64,000 bases of DNA from Dichotomocladium elegans (Eukaryota > Mucoromycota > Mucoromycetes > Mucorales > Lichtheimiaceae): the NCBI GenBank assembly GCA_025716815.1, contig JAIXMN010000022.1:558001-622000 (forward strand), written 5' to 3'. The notes beneath the pieces were generated by a model. The model was not told the origin of the DNA. It worked only from the letters and a program-made list of their open reading frames with translations, and did no database searches. Positions 11,101 to 19,986 of this stretch are shown piece after piece (positions within the stretch are counted from its first letter, which is position 1; every line of letters begins with the position of its first letter). A program made the position numbers and the translations under genes.

Positions 11101-13007
11101 GGAGAATCATTTGGCGTAGGCAAATCAATGTCCTCAGAAGGAGAGGGTAAAGTGGAGCGATGCCAGCAATGGGCGAGACCTCCAAGAAATATACCAATAA
11201 GTGGCATGAGATCAGTGCCAATGGAAACATCGGCTTCACAATTAAGTGTCATAACTTCAAAAGAGTGCGAAACAGTAATTCCGTTGTGAAGGACTTTTAT
11301 TGCAGACGTGGTACCAATTCTATTAATGCTATGACCAGGGTGAGCTAATCCGATCGTTCCAGAAACAGTGGAAACTTGGATGCCCAGCTGTGCAGCCAGC
11401 GAAGGAGAGATGGCGCTGAAGGTGGCACCAGAGTCCACAAAGGCCCATAAATCAGTCTCCTGTAAAGTGATAGGTACGTAATACGTGTTAGTCCTCTGTA
11501 GAGAGTACTGTTGCAAAGCAGATAATGACTTACAGTCAGCACATGCCTGGTTCAACGACGCAGACACGTCAGCCATGGAGATATCAGTCTCCATAGGGAC
11601 AGCAGCAGGCGCAAGGCCAACTGGAACAGCAGTGGGAACTGCACCCACTGGAACAGCCACTACGCTTCCAGAAGCGGTAGCAGGGACACGAGAAACAGAG
11701 GCAGGAGCAGAAGCAGGAGCGGACATTGCCAATGTGGCTGAGCGTATTGCCAAGTGGTTGACGCGGCACTTGTGACTGCGCGTCCAACCGGGCTCACCAC
11801 AGCGGAAACAATTCTTGTCACTTTCGCTCTTTGTTATTGTTGACGCGGCGACGGAAGCGGCAGATGCAACAGCTGACGACGTGGACGGCTTTGACACCCG
11901 GTTTCCTTGTGAGCGGGGCACGGCACCAGCTGCCAGTTGTCGACAATCACTGGTGGAATGTCGTCCTTTGCCATGCAGGCGGCAAAATTTCGTCGTGGCC
12001 TTTGTTTTGTTCTTTGGGGCGGCGACGGAACCAGGTGACGGAGCGCGAGTGGTTTGTGTCGGTTGCTCGTTGGTTAACTCCTTGCTGTGCATTGACAGCA
12101 CGACACTGGAATAGAGGCTGCGCGCCATAGCAGCGGCCTGCTCGATCGTTGAGCGCATCTCCACTGGAACGTTAACTTGGCCGATCATGACGTGTTTGGC
12201 CAATTCCGGTAACAAGGCCTCAATGAAGATGGTTGTGGTTGTAAGGTCATTTGCCAGACCAGCCTCGCGACGCACCCGATTAAACCGGTCAGTGAAAAGT
12301 TCAACCGATTCGTTGCGGTTCATGCGCATGCGAAGCAGTTCGCGCAACTTCTGCACCTTGCGTTCCGTGTCTTGAACACCATATCGAGAGATAATAATAG
12401 CTCGCACCTTGGACCACGGAAGATGGGGGTACGGCTTCAGATTTGCACCAAACCAGTAGCGTTGCTCAGGTGAAAGCATGCGTGGGACAAATAACGGCCA
12501 AACGTCATTGGCGTCGTATTGCCATGAGGCAACCACGTCCTCAAACGAGTCCAAACACTCGTCCACACTGCCGAAGACGGTCTTGTTGGGGGCGTGGATG
12601 TTGTCTGCCCACTGAAGTGCAGGTAAGTCTGCAGGCACCCGAACTTGAGTAGATGGGCTGGTTCTTGCATTGGCCGAAACCAAGTGGCTGGCCGAGTTTA
12701 ACAGCTGGAGGTCGCGAGTGATTGCCTCGAACTCTTGGTGGATGGCCTGACGTTCCTCTGGTGTGGCGCCTAAGGCCAACTGCTCTGCCAAAGAAGCAGC
12801 ACGAGCGTTGAGAGTCCGGATCGCCTTTTCAGCACGGGCGGAAGGGGAGATACCCGCGGCCGTCATTGCGCTGTCGATGATCATGTCAATCTCCGTGTGA
12901 GCCGGGGAGTTGGGATCATGGAACGCTCCATCGTTCTGGCTGTGATCCACATGGACGTCTTGGATGGCTCCAGAGGCAGGAGAAGCAGAAGCGTTGTTGA
13001 AGGACAT
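8187..13007 (-). CDS. A1 Gag-Pol polyprotein with chromodomain (1606 aa)
   Basis: Single-frame Gag-Pol of a Ty3/gypsy chromovirus. Gag occupies roughly residues 1-420, ending with the zinc-binding CFRCGEPGWTRSHKC near 397. Aspartic protease: FVDSGATFSAIS near 520. Reverse transcriptase: catalytic YIDDIIIFS near 837. RNase H: ATDASDTGIGC near 987. Integrase has an HH-CC zinc domain, WAIDLCEF near 1230, LQSDNGTEF near 1290 and NGLAERWVQ near 1326, then a GPF module. A C-terminal chromodomain (LYRVRWKGYEPKDDTWEPAE, ~1515-1560) probably directs integration to marked histones. The ATG at 13007 follows a 37-bp leader. Gag and Pol are fused without frameshift or stop, as in Tf1-type elements. Copies A2 and the B family show the same domain order. 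Confidence 0.95.
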   Translation of the reverse strand: MSFNNASASPASGAIQDVHVDHSQNDGAFHDPNSPAHTEIDMIIDSAMTAAGISPSARAEKAIRTLNARAASLAEQLALGATPEERQAIHQEFEAITRDLQLLNSASHLVSANARTSPSTQVRVPADLPALQWADNIHAPNKTVFGSVDECLDSFEDVVASWQYDANDVWPLFVPRMLSPEQRYWFGANLKPYPHLPWSKVRAIIISRYGVQDTERKVQKLRELLRMRMNRNESVELFTDRFNRVRREAGLANDLTTTTIFIEALLPELAKHVMIGQVNVPVEMRSTIEQAAAMARSLYSSVVLSMHSKELTNEQPTQTTRAPSPGSVAAPKNKTKATTKFCRLHGKGRHSTSDCRQLAAGAVPRSQGNRVSKPSTSSAVASAASVAASTITKSESDKNCFRCGEPGWTRSHKCRVNHLAIRSATLAMSAPASAPASVSRVPATASGSVVAVPVGAVPTAVPVGLAPAAVPMETDISMADVSASLNQACADCKSLSALQQYSLQRTNTYYVPITLQETDLWAFVDSGATFSAISPSLAAQLGIQVSTVSGTIGLAHPGHSINRIGTTSAIKVLHNGITVSHSFEVMTLNCEADVSIGTDLMPLIGIFLGGLAHCWHRSTLPSPSEDIDLPTPNDSPAGTPEEHSRFLADIEPFLQENASIPPSSFCTIPESVVYLHTPAGKVVSRRQYPLADKLIPLLQEHIDNWLADGIIRPAPAGSGWNSPMTFAPKKDSQGNPTAFRPCLDPRLINNLLPDSSYPVPLIRSIFQRMKGATVFTTLDLKSAFHRFKIHEEHQHKTTFTFKDRQYCFVGAPFGLKFLSSQFQRVMHIVFDNMPNAVTYIDDIIIFSNNLSDHVLHVQEAIRRLSEVNLVLNPEKSHLAQSAVYLLGFCVSARGVNLDPRKICNVDQIPVPTTGHDIQKFLGLVNYFRDHIPNVAVLTSPLDRLRNAKQLSGLWTQHHLHAFNAIKAALHAAPVLSYPDETLPYHVATDASDTGIGCCLYQIQNNQYRYIGFMARALNKAERSYSTTKRELLAVVYALKKFHSFLWGNKFTLYTDHRALTFLHTQPIANPMMVNWFDTLCDYNFQVVHIPGITNILPDTLSRLFSPKKLVGGNISETIGRTPTLGSLKPVRPTSNAEPLLQRSASATPLDFMTPPEEERPILLEKAHLNGHFGADTIVTELHKEGIHWTNLKRDALNTVAKCQACQCYNIGKHGYHPLRNITADKPGDHWAIDLCEFNATSPSGNNYVLVMVDVFSRFCILRAIPDKSALSIAKQLIHVFCDYGFPKILQSDNGTEFVNELVRLVVEHSGIDHRLVTPYNPRANGLAERWVQTAKATVIKRLEGKTEDWDMYLPSAQLAINSKHTSLHDSRPFSLMFARQPNLWQDYSSVEVADINDVTRAADTREHYMNEVVIPAISERVKALHEAQQGKFNSKHRILSEFPVGSKVMILNVNRKKKTDPHYEGPFTVHGRRRHGGPYTLTDETGSLLSRDIPPSHIKLISQDSIASGDDFYETQAIVDHKGSPGSYLYRVRWKGYEPKDDTWEPAEHFNDLKLINEYWNRRNPTPRTSHQATAQHLATASMTEPDQRNTLPTRRSDRQAKRRRT

Positions 13008-13044
13008 TGCAAAATAAGGGTAAGTGAGAATTCACAGAAAAAAA
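13008..13044 (-). promoter_or_regulatory. A1 leader with candidate self-primer binding site
   Basis: Directly after the 5' LTR (CCACA) the leader reads T7, CTGTGAATTCTCACTTACC. TTCTGTGA can pair with TCACAGAA inside the LTR. There is no TGG at the LTR edge, so ordinary tRNA priming is not obvious. Family B has T8 CTTTGAATTCGCTTACC at the same place. Confidence 0.55.
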
Positions 13045-13428
13045 TGTGGAATCAAGGGGTTTTAAGAATAAAAAGAGACAGAATATGATTCTGTGAGACT
13101 CGCAAAAAGGATTGTTTTTTATTAAGTGCCAATAATGGGCCTATTTATAAGAAGTGCTTATCAAAACGGTCACTCTGGAAGCTGGGTGTGGATAATCATC
13201 TAGGCGGTCTCCCGGGACGGTGGACCAGTTAAAAGGTTGATAAAGAAGTTCATCATTTACCCTTGTGATTATAACTGCGTCCTGAGACAGGTCCGGGATG
13301 TAAATTATGAATCCGGATAGCGCGAGAGTAATTATGATAACGGCGCTCGAAGAGTGAAACAAAGTGTTGATGTCCCGTATAATCCAGGGACACTGCTGTT
13401 AGGTAAGAAAATAGTCGTGGATACGACA
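13045..13428 (-). repeat. A1 5' LTR (384 bp)
   Basis: Same sequence and length as the LTR at 7,669-8,052. Carries the element's promoter (TATAAATAGG). Followed by CCCAT, the right target duplication. Confidence 0.95.
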
Positions 13429-15211
13429 CCCATGCAAGTGGGCTTCGCCGGTTGATAATCGCCATTTGGGATTTCTCTTCTGATTTGGGCACCACTTGAG
13501 AGATGATGGTGTAGACCAGAGCATCAAGCCGAGGGCGGCTCTGGCGCTGGAGGAAATTGCGCTTTAGTACTTTCCAATGCGTCTCGATCATCATCGTAGT
13601 TTTCGCGAGTGGAATTGCATCTGGCCTGCTAGCTCTCGCCCATCGGTTCCACCACAAGGCTGTGTACCATCGCGTGTACAAGTAAGCCCGCGCGTCTGGT
13701 AGATCATTATCAAAGCAGTAGGTATACACCTCACGAGCACGTGTCTGGTGGATGATCCAACCAGACACGGTCACTGTTGATGCTATAAAAGTTGCCAGGT
13801 TAATATTTTGATCCATCTAATACTCTTAATAGATCCTAGTAAATCTATATGAAATGCATACATCTGATCATGGGATGGGCATTATAATGCCTCTTCATCA
13901 TCCTGGCGATTGTCGTTCAGTGCTCCAACGAGCTGATTTGGCCAATACGATCATATGGATCTGGGCAGAAACCAACGTCAATGAAGCTGAACTCTGCGCA
14001 TGCCTGCACAGGATCATACAGGGGATTCAGAAGCTTCTGTTGGGCAAGCTTGAGCTTGACCGAGCGGTCAAGATGCCATAAACAGAGCCTAAGGACTTGA
14101 TCACCCCAGACGCTTTCAATAGCGAAAATTTGCGCCGCATCCTTATCTAAAAACATAAATGTTGGGTTGAGACCCAATTGCTGGAGGTTGAGGAAGAAGC
14201 GGCGCAGAATATACTTCTTCTTGTAGGAAGGGGCAACCGTCTCAGAGTTGATGTCAAGGAGCAGGTACGCAACTGGAAAACCAGCTCCATTGATTGATGC
14301 AACAATCGAGAACAACTCGTAACCAAGTCGATTCGTCTTGAAAGTCGAATCGACATGGAACTCGTTCACAAGAGGAGCCCGGCATGAATATTCAAACAAT
14401 GGAACAATAAATCCCACCGCTGACACACCAGTCGCATGAACCTCAAACATCTGTTTATTATTTGATAAGTGTCTAAGAACTTATCCTATCCAGACGGTGT
14501 ATCCGGGCACATATGGCAGATTTGATAGCACCTGCATAACAGACACTGCATAGATGAATAGTATGTACCTTATTAAAACCGCGAGATAACGCTTCCTGCA
14601 GAAGGATTTTCGAGGAGACCAACTGGTCCTCATGGCGGCGATACATTTGCGTTGTGGTGTTATTCCACCAGTAGTAGACCTATCATTATTTTAGCACAGC
14701 AATAATCCTATAAGAAAAAGCCATACCTGAGCTTGGGTCACATCACGGGATTCCTTGGGAAATTGCAACCTAACCCGACTGAACAACTCTGAGGCATCAT
14801 AGCTTAACGCATTATCGCAGATGAATTCTCTGACGCCATGCGGGACAGCTCGGTTTTGAACGGCATACCGGCAATGGCCAGGATCATGCTGGATGTCAAT
14901 CATGATTTGGTGGTTGCGACGGTCAATCTCTCCTGTCACACGCCCACCACAAGGGAAGGTCTCCATACGGCTTGTTAGGCGCTGACGATCAGCTACCTGC
15001 CGTTGTATAGATTCGTCCTGCGCACAACCAAGATAGAAAGCAACCGCATGTTTCTTCATTGGATGGGCCACGTTAATGAGGTGATAGTGATAACCATCCG
15101 CAGACTCGATGGAGGAGGAAATGGAGTCAATGATAGCCAAATCCTCCATTGTAACCACCTCAGCGTCCATGGATATGTACACATGGAACGAGTATTGAAC
15201 ATCGACCTCGT
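13429..15211 (-). pseudogene. MULE1 transposase, catalytic exons
   Basis: Mutator-like transposase. Exon 15211-14727 continues the N-terminal region and ends at CAG|GTATGG. Exon 14679-~14570 reads YYWWNNTTTQMYRRHEDQL. Exon 14450-~13870 holds the catalytic core: NEFHVDSTFKTNRLGYELF (first Asp), FMFLDKDAAQIFAIE (second Asp), then LCLWHLDRSVKLKLAQQKL. Exon 13816-13434 includes TTMMIETHWKVLKRNFL (the E-x-x-W type Glu block). A TGA at 13917-13919 stands where MULE2 has an Arg codon in the same context, consistent with CGA to TGA. The gene is also split by A1, so this copy is dead. DDE assignment follows MULE family knowledge. Confidence 0.8.
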
Positions 15212-15666
15212 TGTCGCATAGGTGATTGCAAGAGCACCAATGAAGTGAATATCCATGGCAACGATGTAAAGAACTGGAACAACCGCAATACAGAAACACG
15301 ACTCAGCCAAGGGAAACACGATCATACATAGCCACTAGATCCATATCCACAGTCTTTTCTCCTCTATTTTTTCCCACTGGGTTTTTTGAGGTTTTACCAA
15401 TGTGAGGATGGTCTGGGATTCAGCTACAGGAACGAACGGAAAGTTTTTCTATGACTTGTCAAGTACCGCACCCCAACAACTCCTCTTATGGAAATTTCCA
15501 GGACAATTGACCCATGTCAATCGGGCGGAATCTATTTTATCCATAACAATATATAAACAACTATGTAGTGTAGGAGTAAACAGACAGAAGAATTTTTCTT
15601 TCTATTAAAAACACCTCCAAGAGTCTCATTGTACTTTGACAGTCTCTACAAACCTTATTTACCACA
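15212..15666 (-). repeat. Solo LTR, family C (455 bp) in MULE1
   Basis: TGTCGCATAG...TTTACCACA flanked by perfect CTCGT duplications (15207-15211 and 15667-15671). Removing it restores the MULE1 frame. The LTR contains CCCACTGGGTTTTTTGAGG. Orientation is arbitrary because no coding partner is present. Confidence 0.85.
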
Positions 15667-15848
15667 CTCGTCCGCATCAGTGCTATCAGCTATATAACGC
15701 GATGGTAGAGATTTGACGAACTCATCAAATGAGATGCGGCCCTTTTCAGGAACGCCTTGCCCAACAGTGCTCTGGCGCGCACGACAGCGATCGCAGGTAT
15801 GGTAATCTTCGATTCTACCCGCGAAATGAACCGCAAACTTATAGTTAT
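15667..15848 (-). pseudogene. MULE1 transposase, N-terminal piece
   Basis: Reads in the minus direction with CDRCRARQSTVGQ (a Cys-pair, zinc-binding-like motif) and SFDEFVKSLPSRYIADSTDA, then runs into the CTCGT duplication and on to 15,211. The upstream end is lost at the family A LTR (15,849). Confidence 0.6.
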
Positions 15849-16231
15849 TGTCGTATCCACGACTATTTTCTTACCTAACAGCAGTGTCCCTGGATTATAC
15901 AGGACATCAACACTTTGTTTCACTCTTCGAGCGCCGTTATCATGATTACTCTCGCGCTATCCGGATTCATAATTTATATCCCGGACCTGTCTCAGGGCGC
16001 AGTTACAATCGCAAGGGTAAATGATGAACTTCTTTATCAACCTTTTAAATGGTCCACCATCCTGGGAGACCGCCTAGATGATTATCCACACCCAGCCTCC
16101 AGAGTGACCGTTTTGATAAGCACTTCTTATAAATAGGCCCATTATTGGCACTTAATAAAAGACAATCCTTTTGCGAGTCTCACAGAATCATATTCTGTCT
16201 CTTTTTATTCTTAAAACCCCTTAATTCCACA
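15849..16231 (+). repeat. Solo LTR, family A, without matching target duplication
   Basis: TGTCGTATCC...TTAATTCCACA in plus orientation. The left flank (GTTAT) is MULE1 sequence; the right flank (CCAGC) is the 3' end of Fanzor1. The flanks do not match. The LTR therefore marks a recombination or deletion junction rather than a simple insertion. Confidence 0.85.
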
Positions 16232-16508
16232 CCAGCGATAACCGACACAGAAAATCATCACTGGTGGCGACCTCGTCCTGGACCTCTTGGCCGCCCTGGT
16301 CCTCTTCGTCTCACCCTTCGCTCGTCGGGCTCTGGTGATCTAGCCCTTCTTGCTAGGCGCCTGTCACCACCCGCAGGTGCTCGCCGAAACCTTTCTGGGA
16401 CCATGCCATCGGCCCAAAAACTCCTGAGAATATGTATCATATTCAGGCAGGCCGCCATATCACAGTTCCACAATCGCTGCCAAGGAGCACCCTCTGCCAT
16501 GCCTGCTG
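16232..16508 (-). pseudogene. Fanzor1, C-terminal exon (RuvC-III and AT-hook-like tail)
   Basis: C-terminus of a TnpB/Fanzor-type nuclease. WNCDMAACLNMIHILRSFWA corresponds to the RuvC-III block (N-x-D-x-A-A-x-x-N), with the Asp presumed catalytic, followed by GMVPERFRRA. The tail then becomes strongly basic and Gly/Pro-rich (RRRGPGRPRGPGRGRHQ), containing a GRP core like an AT hook. The stop is TGA near 16,255. MITE A at 16,511 separates this from the zinc-ribbon Cys pair (CSNQNC). Deleting the MITE with one TA gives a continuous frame. Confidence 0.75.
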
Positions 16509-16510
16509 TA

Positions 16511-16875
16511 CAGGATTTTCAAGAAGAAGTTTGCCACAAATTTTTGTTGTTCATATAGACTGTCTAGGTTTTTCGTTTTTTTGGCTTCAAATTCGAATTC
16601 AAGTTTTAGTATTTCGTATCTCTTCTTTGTTTGAAATTTGTATGAAACATAAAGGCTTAGCTTCCAAAAACTATTCTGGTGTAAAAAGAAGCTAAGGAAA
16701 ACTTAGCTATAACCTTAACTGAGACTTCTTGCTGCTATTGCCTTTAAATTTTGACTAAAAGATAGCAACGAAATACTAAAATTTGTATTCGAATTTGAAG
16801 TAAAAAAAAACGAAAAACCTGGACGGCTTATACCAATAACCAAATTTTGAGGCAAAGTTCTTCTTGAAAATCCTG
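16511..16875. mobile_element. MITE (CAGGATTTTC family), copy A, inside Fanzor1
   Basis: 365 bp flanked by TA. Long imperfect inverted repeats (about 100 bp or more) starting CAGGATTTTCAAGAAG. No coding capacity. Tc1/mariner-like TA target preference. Confidence 0.9.
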
Positions 16876-16877
16876 TA

Positions 16878-17680
16878 CAGTTTTGATTTGAGCATCTGCA
16901 CAGAATAAGCGACATTAGATTATCATTATTGTTTCAAACTCCTCCGCGAATAAGGCTTCATACCATAGCAGGCCATGACAGATAACGTTTGGATACTCGG
17001 CTCTTCGATAGGGGCATGGGTTGGGTACCCTCCAGAACCTAAAAAGGCTCTCAGTCTCGCACGCGGGGCAACATCTGCTGGTCTTGAATTCGTCGATCAA
17101 GTATACATCAAAGCGACGTTCGCCTTGCTTGAGAAGTCGCCAGAATCCAACACCGCGGATTGCCTCGTGGTATTGTGTGTTCAGGGCAGACCAATTACCC
17201 ATCACAAATACTGCGCTGGGGCCAAACTTGTTGATCAGACCATCCCTCAGCTTCTCATCTGCTCGTTGTTTGTTGATGTATGACGACAGACGGAGCTTTC
17301 GGAAAAGAGGTTGGGGATCAGCATTATGGGTGGCAGTATTCGCATTGAAGTCCTCGAGAACTTGGGACGCCTGGGACTGGACAAGCAGGAAACAGTCATA
17401 ATTGGCACGATCCAAGCTGCGGGAATGCTCGCCAGCCATGCATGCCTCGGCATGCACGACCTCAGGTTCCTCATTCTTGAGCCTCTGCAATAACCTGCAG
17501 TACTTCTTGGTCTTGCGCACCTTGTTCTGATGAGGTTTGGAGTATCGGAACGTCAGACAGGCACCTCGCTCTGGCCTGGAATTCTCTGAGACGCAGAAAA
17601 GGAGGTCCCTCCTCCCAGGGTCGACGGTGACGCACCTACCAGCAATATTCTGGTGTTCCTGTGATGTCAGCATGCTGACA
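16878..17680 (-). pseudogene. Fanzor1, central part (RuvC-I, zinc ribbon)
   Basis: Eukaryotic TnpB homologue (Fanzor), an RNA-guided DNA endonuclease family. Visible motifs: VTVDPGRRDLLFCV (RuvC-I, catalytic Asp), KLRLSSYINKQRADEKL, FGPSAVFVMGNWSA (the RuvC-II neighbourhood), then YLIDEFKTSRCCPACE (the E-F-x-T-S-x-x-C-x-x-C zinc ribbon), CPYRRAEYPNVICHGLL and, after a short intron, CSNQNC. The intron (donor GTATGA near 16,960, acceptor TGTGCAG near 16,899) splits a codon that now reads TGA where CGA would give Arg, as in the usual 'LLRC' context. The nearby Fanzor2 has the same motif order. Identification is by motif recognition, not by a search. Confidence 0.8.
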
Positions 17681-17682
17681 TA

Positions 17683-18049
17683 CAGGATTTTCAAGAAGAA
17701 CTTTGCCACAAATTTTAGTTGTTCGTATAGACGGTCTAGGTTTTTCGTTTTTCTTGCTTCAAAATCGAATACAAATTTTAGTATTTCGTTTCTCTTCTTC
17801 CTTCAAAATTAGAATGAAACATAAATGGTTGGCCTCCCAAAACTATTCTGGTGTAAAAAGAGGAGAAGGAAGACTCATCTATAGCCTTGATTGAAATGTT
17901 CTTGCTGCTATTGCCTTTTAATTTGACAAAAGGGTAGCAACGAAATACTAAAATTTGTATTCGAATTTGAAGCAAAAAAAAAAAACGAAAAACCTAGACC
18001 GTCTATATGAACAACTAAATTTGTGGCAAAGTTCTTCTTGAAAATCCTG
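17683..18049. mobile_element. MITE (CAGGATTTTC family), copy B, inside Fanzor1
   Basis: 367 bp, TA at both sides, inverted-repeat structure as in copy A. Inserted just upstream of the RuvC-I block of Fanzor1. Confidence 0.9.
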
Positions 18050-18051
18050 TA

Positions 18052-18753
18052 ATTGGTCTCCTCCTCGACTCCTCAGTACTTTGCTCCATATGATGGTTGT
18101 TGATTGTTTGTCCTTTTGAAAACAAGTGACGCCTACTCCATCAGTATGGATTGTGCCATGGAACTCAATCGTTCCACCTTCCTGGGGTCTGAAAGCACGA
18201 GAGTCGAGGTCCACAACCTCTCACCACAGAGCCAACTTCTGGCTGATGTCATGTCTTGGCCTCTTTAGAATATGCTGGACAAGAATCGTGGCGTCGATCT
18301 GCATATAGCAAGGGGCCTAGGATCGGCGAAGCGGAAAACATTGGAAGCTGCGAAGACCATTGCGTTGGAAAACATAGGCAAGCTCTATGAATGGCCAGAA
18401 GTGGGTGGGTGAACGCGCCTTGGCGTCATAGTAGATGCTTTGTTTTTGAACTGGTACCCTTGGGGATAAGCATCCAAGACCAGTTGGATCTGGTCGAACG
18501 CTTGCCTGACGAAAGCTGGTTCCGCCAGAATGTCATCCCTCTGCACACCTCGGCGGGCAATGGCGAGCTTGAAGCCTGCGGCATGGCGAGTGATGGTGTC
18601 GTAAATATCCTGGCGGATTTGCTCCTTGGTCCAGCCGAGTGCGTCCAGTTCACGTCTCCTCGCCGCTTTCCGCGCTCGAATGTTCAGGAGAGCATTCACC
18701 ATGCGCCGAAGGTGCTGCCCTAACTGCATGTTGATATTGTTGCAGTATGCAAC
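18052..18753 (-). pseudogene. Fanzor1, N-terminal part
   Basis: Minus strand. It starts at the junction with the LTR at 18,754 with AYCNNINMQLGQHLRRMVNAL, then a helical region (ARKAARRRELDALGWTKEQI), YPQGYQFKNKA, SYYDAKARSPTHFWPFIELA, GLRSFQCFPLRRS, YMQIDATILVQHILKRPRHD and FRPQEGGTIEFHGTIHTDG. These blocks sit in different frames: shifts near 18,433 and 18,325 and a TGA near 18,228 (after LALW). The gene is therefore dead. Fanzor2 repeats several of them (NNINMRFGQHLRRAIN, YMFIDSKILCQNILQ, FRPQKEGNLTFRGMIRIDG), which confirms they are one protein. The true N-terminus was removed by the LTR. Confidence 0.75.
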
Positions 18754-19150
18754 TGTGGTGTTTTAGTTGTTTCTTAAGTTGGACAGTAAGAATATGATGA
18801 GACTCGTGGATGTCTTTTATTCGAATGAAATCGGAATTAAGATCCTCCATCGCTACACATTTATCTACTATTTATATGATTTATGGCAGAGGTCCTAATT
18901 AGGTCAACTGGCTACTCCGTCTTACACGGGTACTCGGAGATGGTAGCACTATTACAGATAAGTTGCTTGTGTGTGTATCGGTGACCTTTATCATGCCTTA
19001 TATGTCCTTGTTCCTTTCAGACCAGTCCTCACCTTGGTAAAACCTCATAAAAACCCAGTGGGAGAAAAATAGAGGGAAAAAGACTGTGGAAATGGATCTG
19101 GTTATAACGCGGCGTCATGGATCCTTCAATCCGTAATCACCTATGCGACA
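18754..19150 (-). repeat. Diverged family C LTR truncating the Fanzor1 5' end
   Basis: TGTGGTGTTTT...CACCTATGCGACA, 397 bp. It shares its ends and the AAAACCCAGTGGGAGAAAA block with the family C LTR but differs through most of its length. Flanks GCAAC and ACAAG match only partly. An ATG-started reading inside it (MEDLNSDF) is LTR sequence, not Fanzor. Confidence 0.7.
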
Positions 19151-19173
19151 ACAAGAAAAAATTGTTAAATTTA

Positions 19174-19536
19174 CAGGATATTCAAGAAGAAATTTGCCAC
19201 AAAATTTAGTTGTTCATATAGACCATCTAGGTTTTTCGTTTTTTTGGCTTCAAATTCGAATACAAGTTTTAGTATTTCGTGTCTCTTCTTCCTTTGAAAT
19301 TAGAATGAAACATAAATGGTTGGCGTCCCAAAACTATTCTGGTGTAAAAAGAGGAGAAGCAAGACTCACCTATACCCTTGATGAAATGTTCTTGCTGCTA
19401 TTGCCATTAAATTTGACAAAAGGGTAGCAACGAAATACTAAAATTTGTATTCGAATTTGAAGCCAAGAAAACGAAAAACCTAGGCGGTCTATACGAACAA
19501 CTAAATTTTGTGGCAAACTTCTTCTTGAAAATCCTG
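19174..19536. mobile_element. MITE (CAGGATTTTC family), copy C
   Basis: 363 bp between TA dinucleotides. The left flank is unknown AT-rich sequence. The right flank is the family C LTR entered after its first few bases, so the two sides were not originally neighbours. Confidence 0.85.
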
Positions 19537-19538
19537 TA

Positions 19539-19986
19539 AATAAGGTTTGTAGAGACTGTCAAAGTACAATGAGACTCTTGGAGGTGTTTTTAATAGAAAG
19601 AAAAATTCTTCTGTCTGTTTACTCCTACACTACATAGTTGTTTATATATTGTTGTGGATAAAATAGATTCCGCCCGTTTGACATGGGTCAATTGTCCTGG
19701 AAATTTCCATAAGAGGAGTTGTTGGGGTGCGGTACTTGACAAGTCATAGAAAAACTTTTATTTTGTTCCTGTAGCTGAATCCCAGACCATCCTCACATTG
19801 GTAAAACCTCAAAAAACCCAGTGGGAAAAAATAGAGGAGAAAAGACTGTGGATATGGATCTAGTGGCTATGTATGATCGTGTTTCCCTTGGCTAAGTCGT
19901 GTTTCTGTATTGCGGTTGTTCCAGTTCTTTACGTCATTGCCATGGATATTCACTTCATTGGTGCTCTTGCAATCACCTATGCGACA
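19539..19986 (-). repeat. Family C LTR, 5' trimmed by MITE C
   Basis: Reverse orientation of the LTR at 15,212. Reads AATAAGGTTTGTAGAG... and ends CACCTATGCGACA at 19986. The first five bases are replaced by the MITE edge. Confidence 0.8.

Larger units (their letters stand above)
7669..13428 (-). mobile_element. A1: full-length Ty3 chromovirus, apparently intact
   Basis: 5,760-bp LTR retrotransposon, transcribed leftwards, flanked by CCCAT at 7664-7668 and 13429-13433. The two 384-bp LTRs read as identical. One long gag-pol ORF fills the interior. The target is a coding exon of MULE1 between the codons for LAW and ETAFAKEW. Identical LTRs, an open ORF and a perfect duplication all indicate a very recent insertion. 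Confidence 0.95.

Noticed and set aside
15690..16136. Repeated 73-aa frame FHSSSAVIIITLALSGFII... found at every family A LTR
   Set aside because: It is the translation of the LTR itself, contains its TATA box region and has no separate gene signals.
18650..18850. ATG-started minus frame (MEDLNSDF...) as the Fanzor1 first exon
   Set aside because: It lies mostly inside the diverged family C LTR (18,754-19,150), so it cannot be Fanzor coding sequence.
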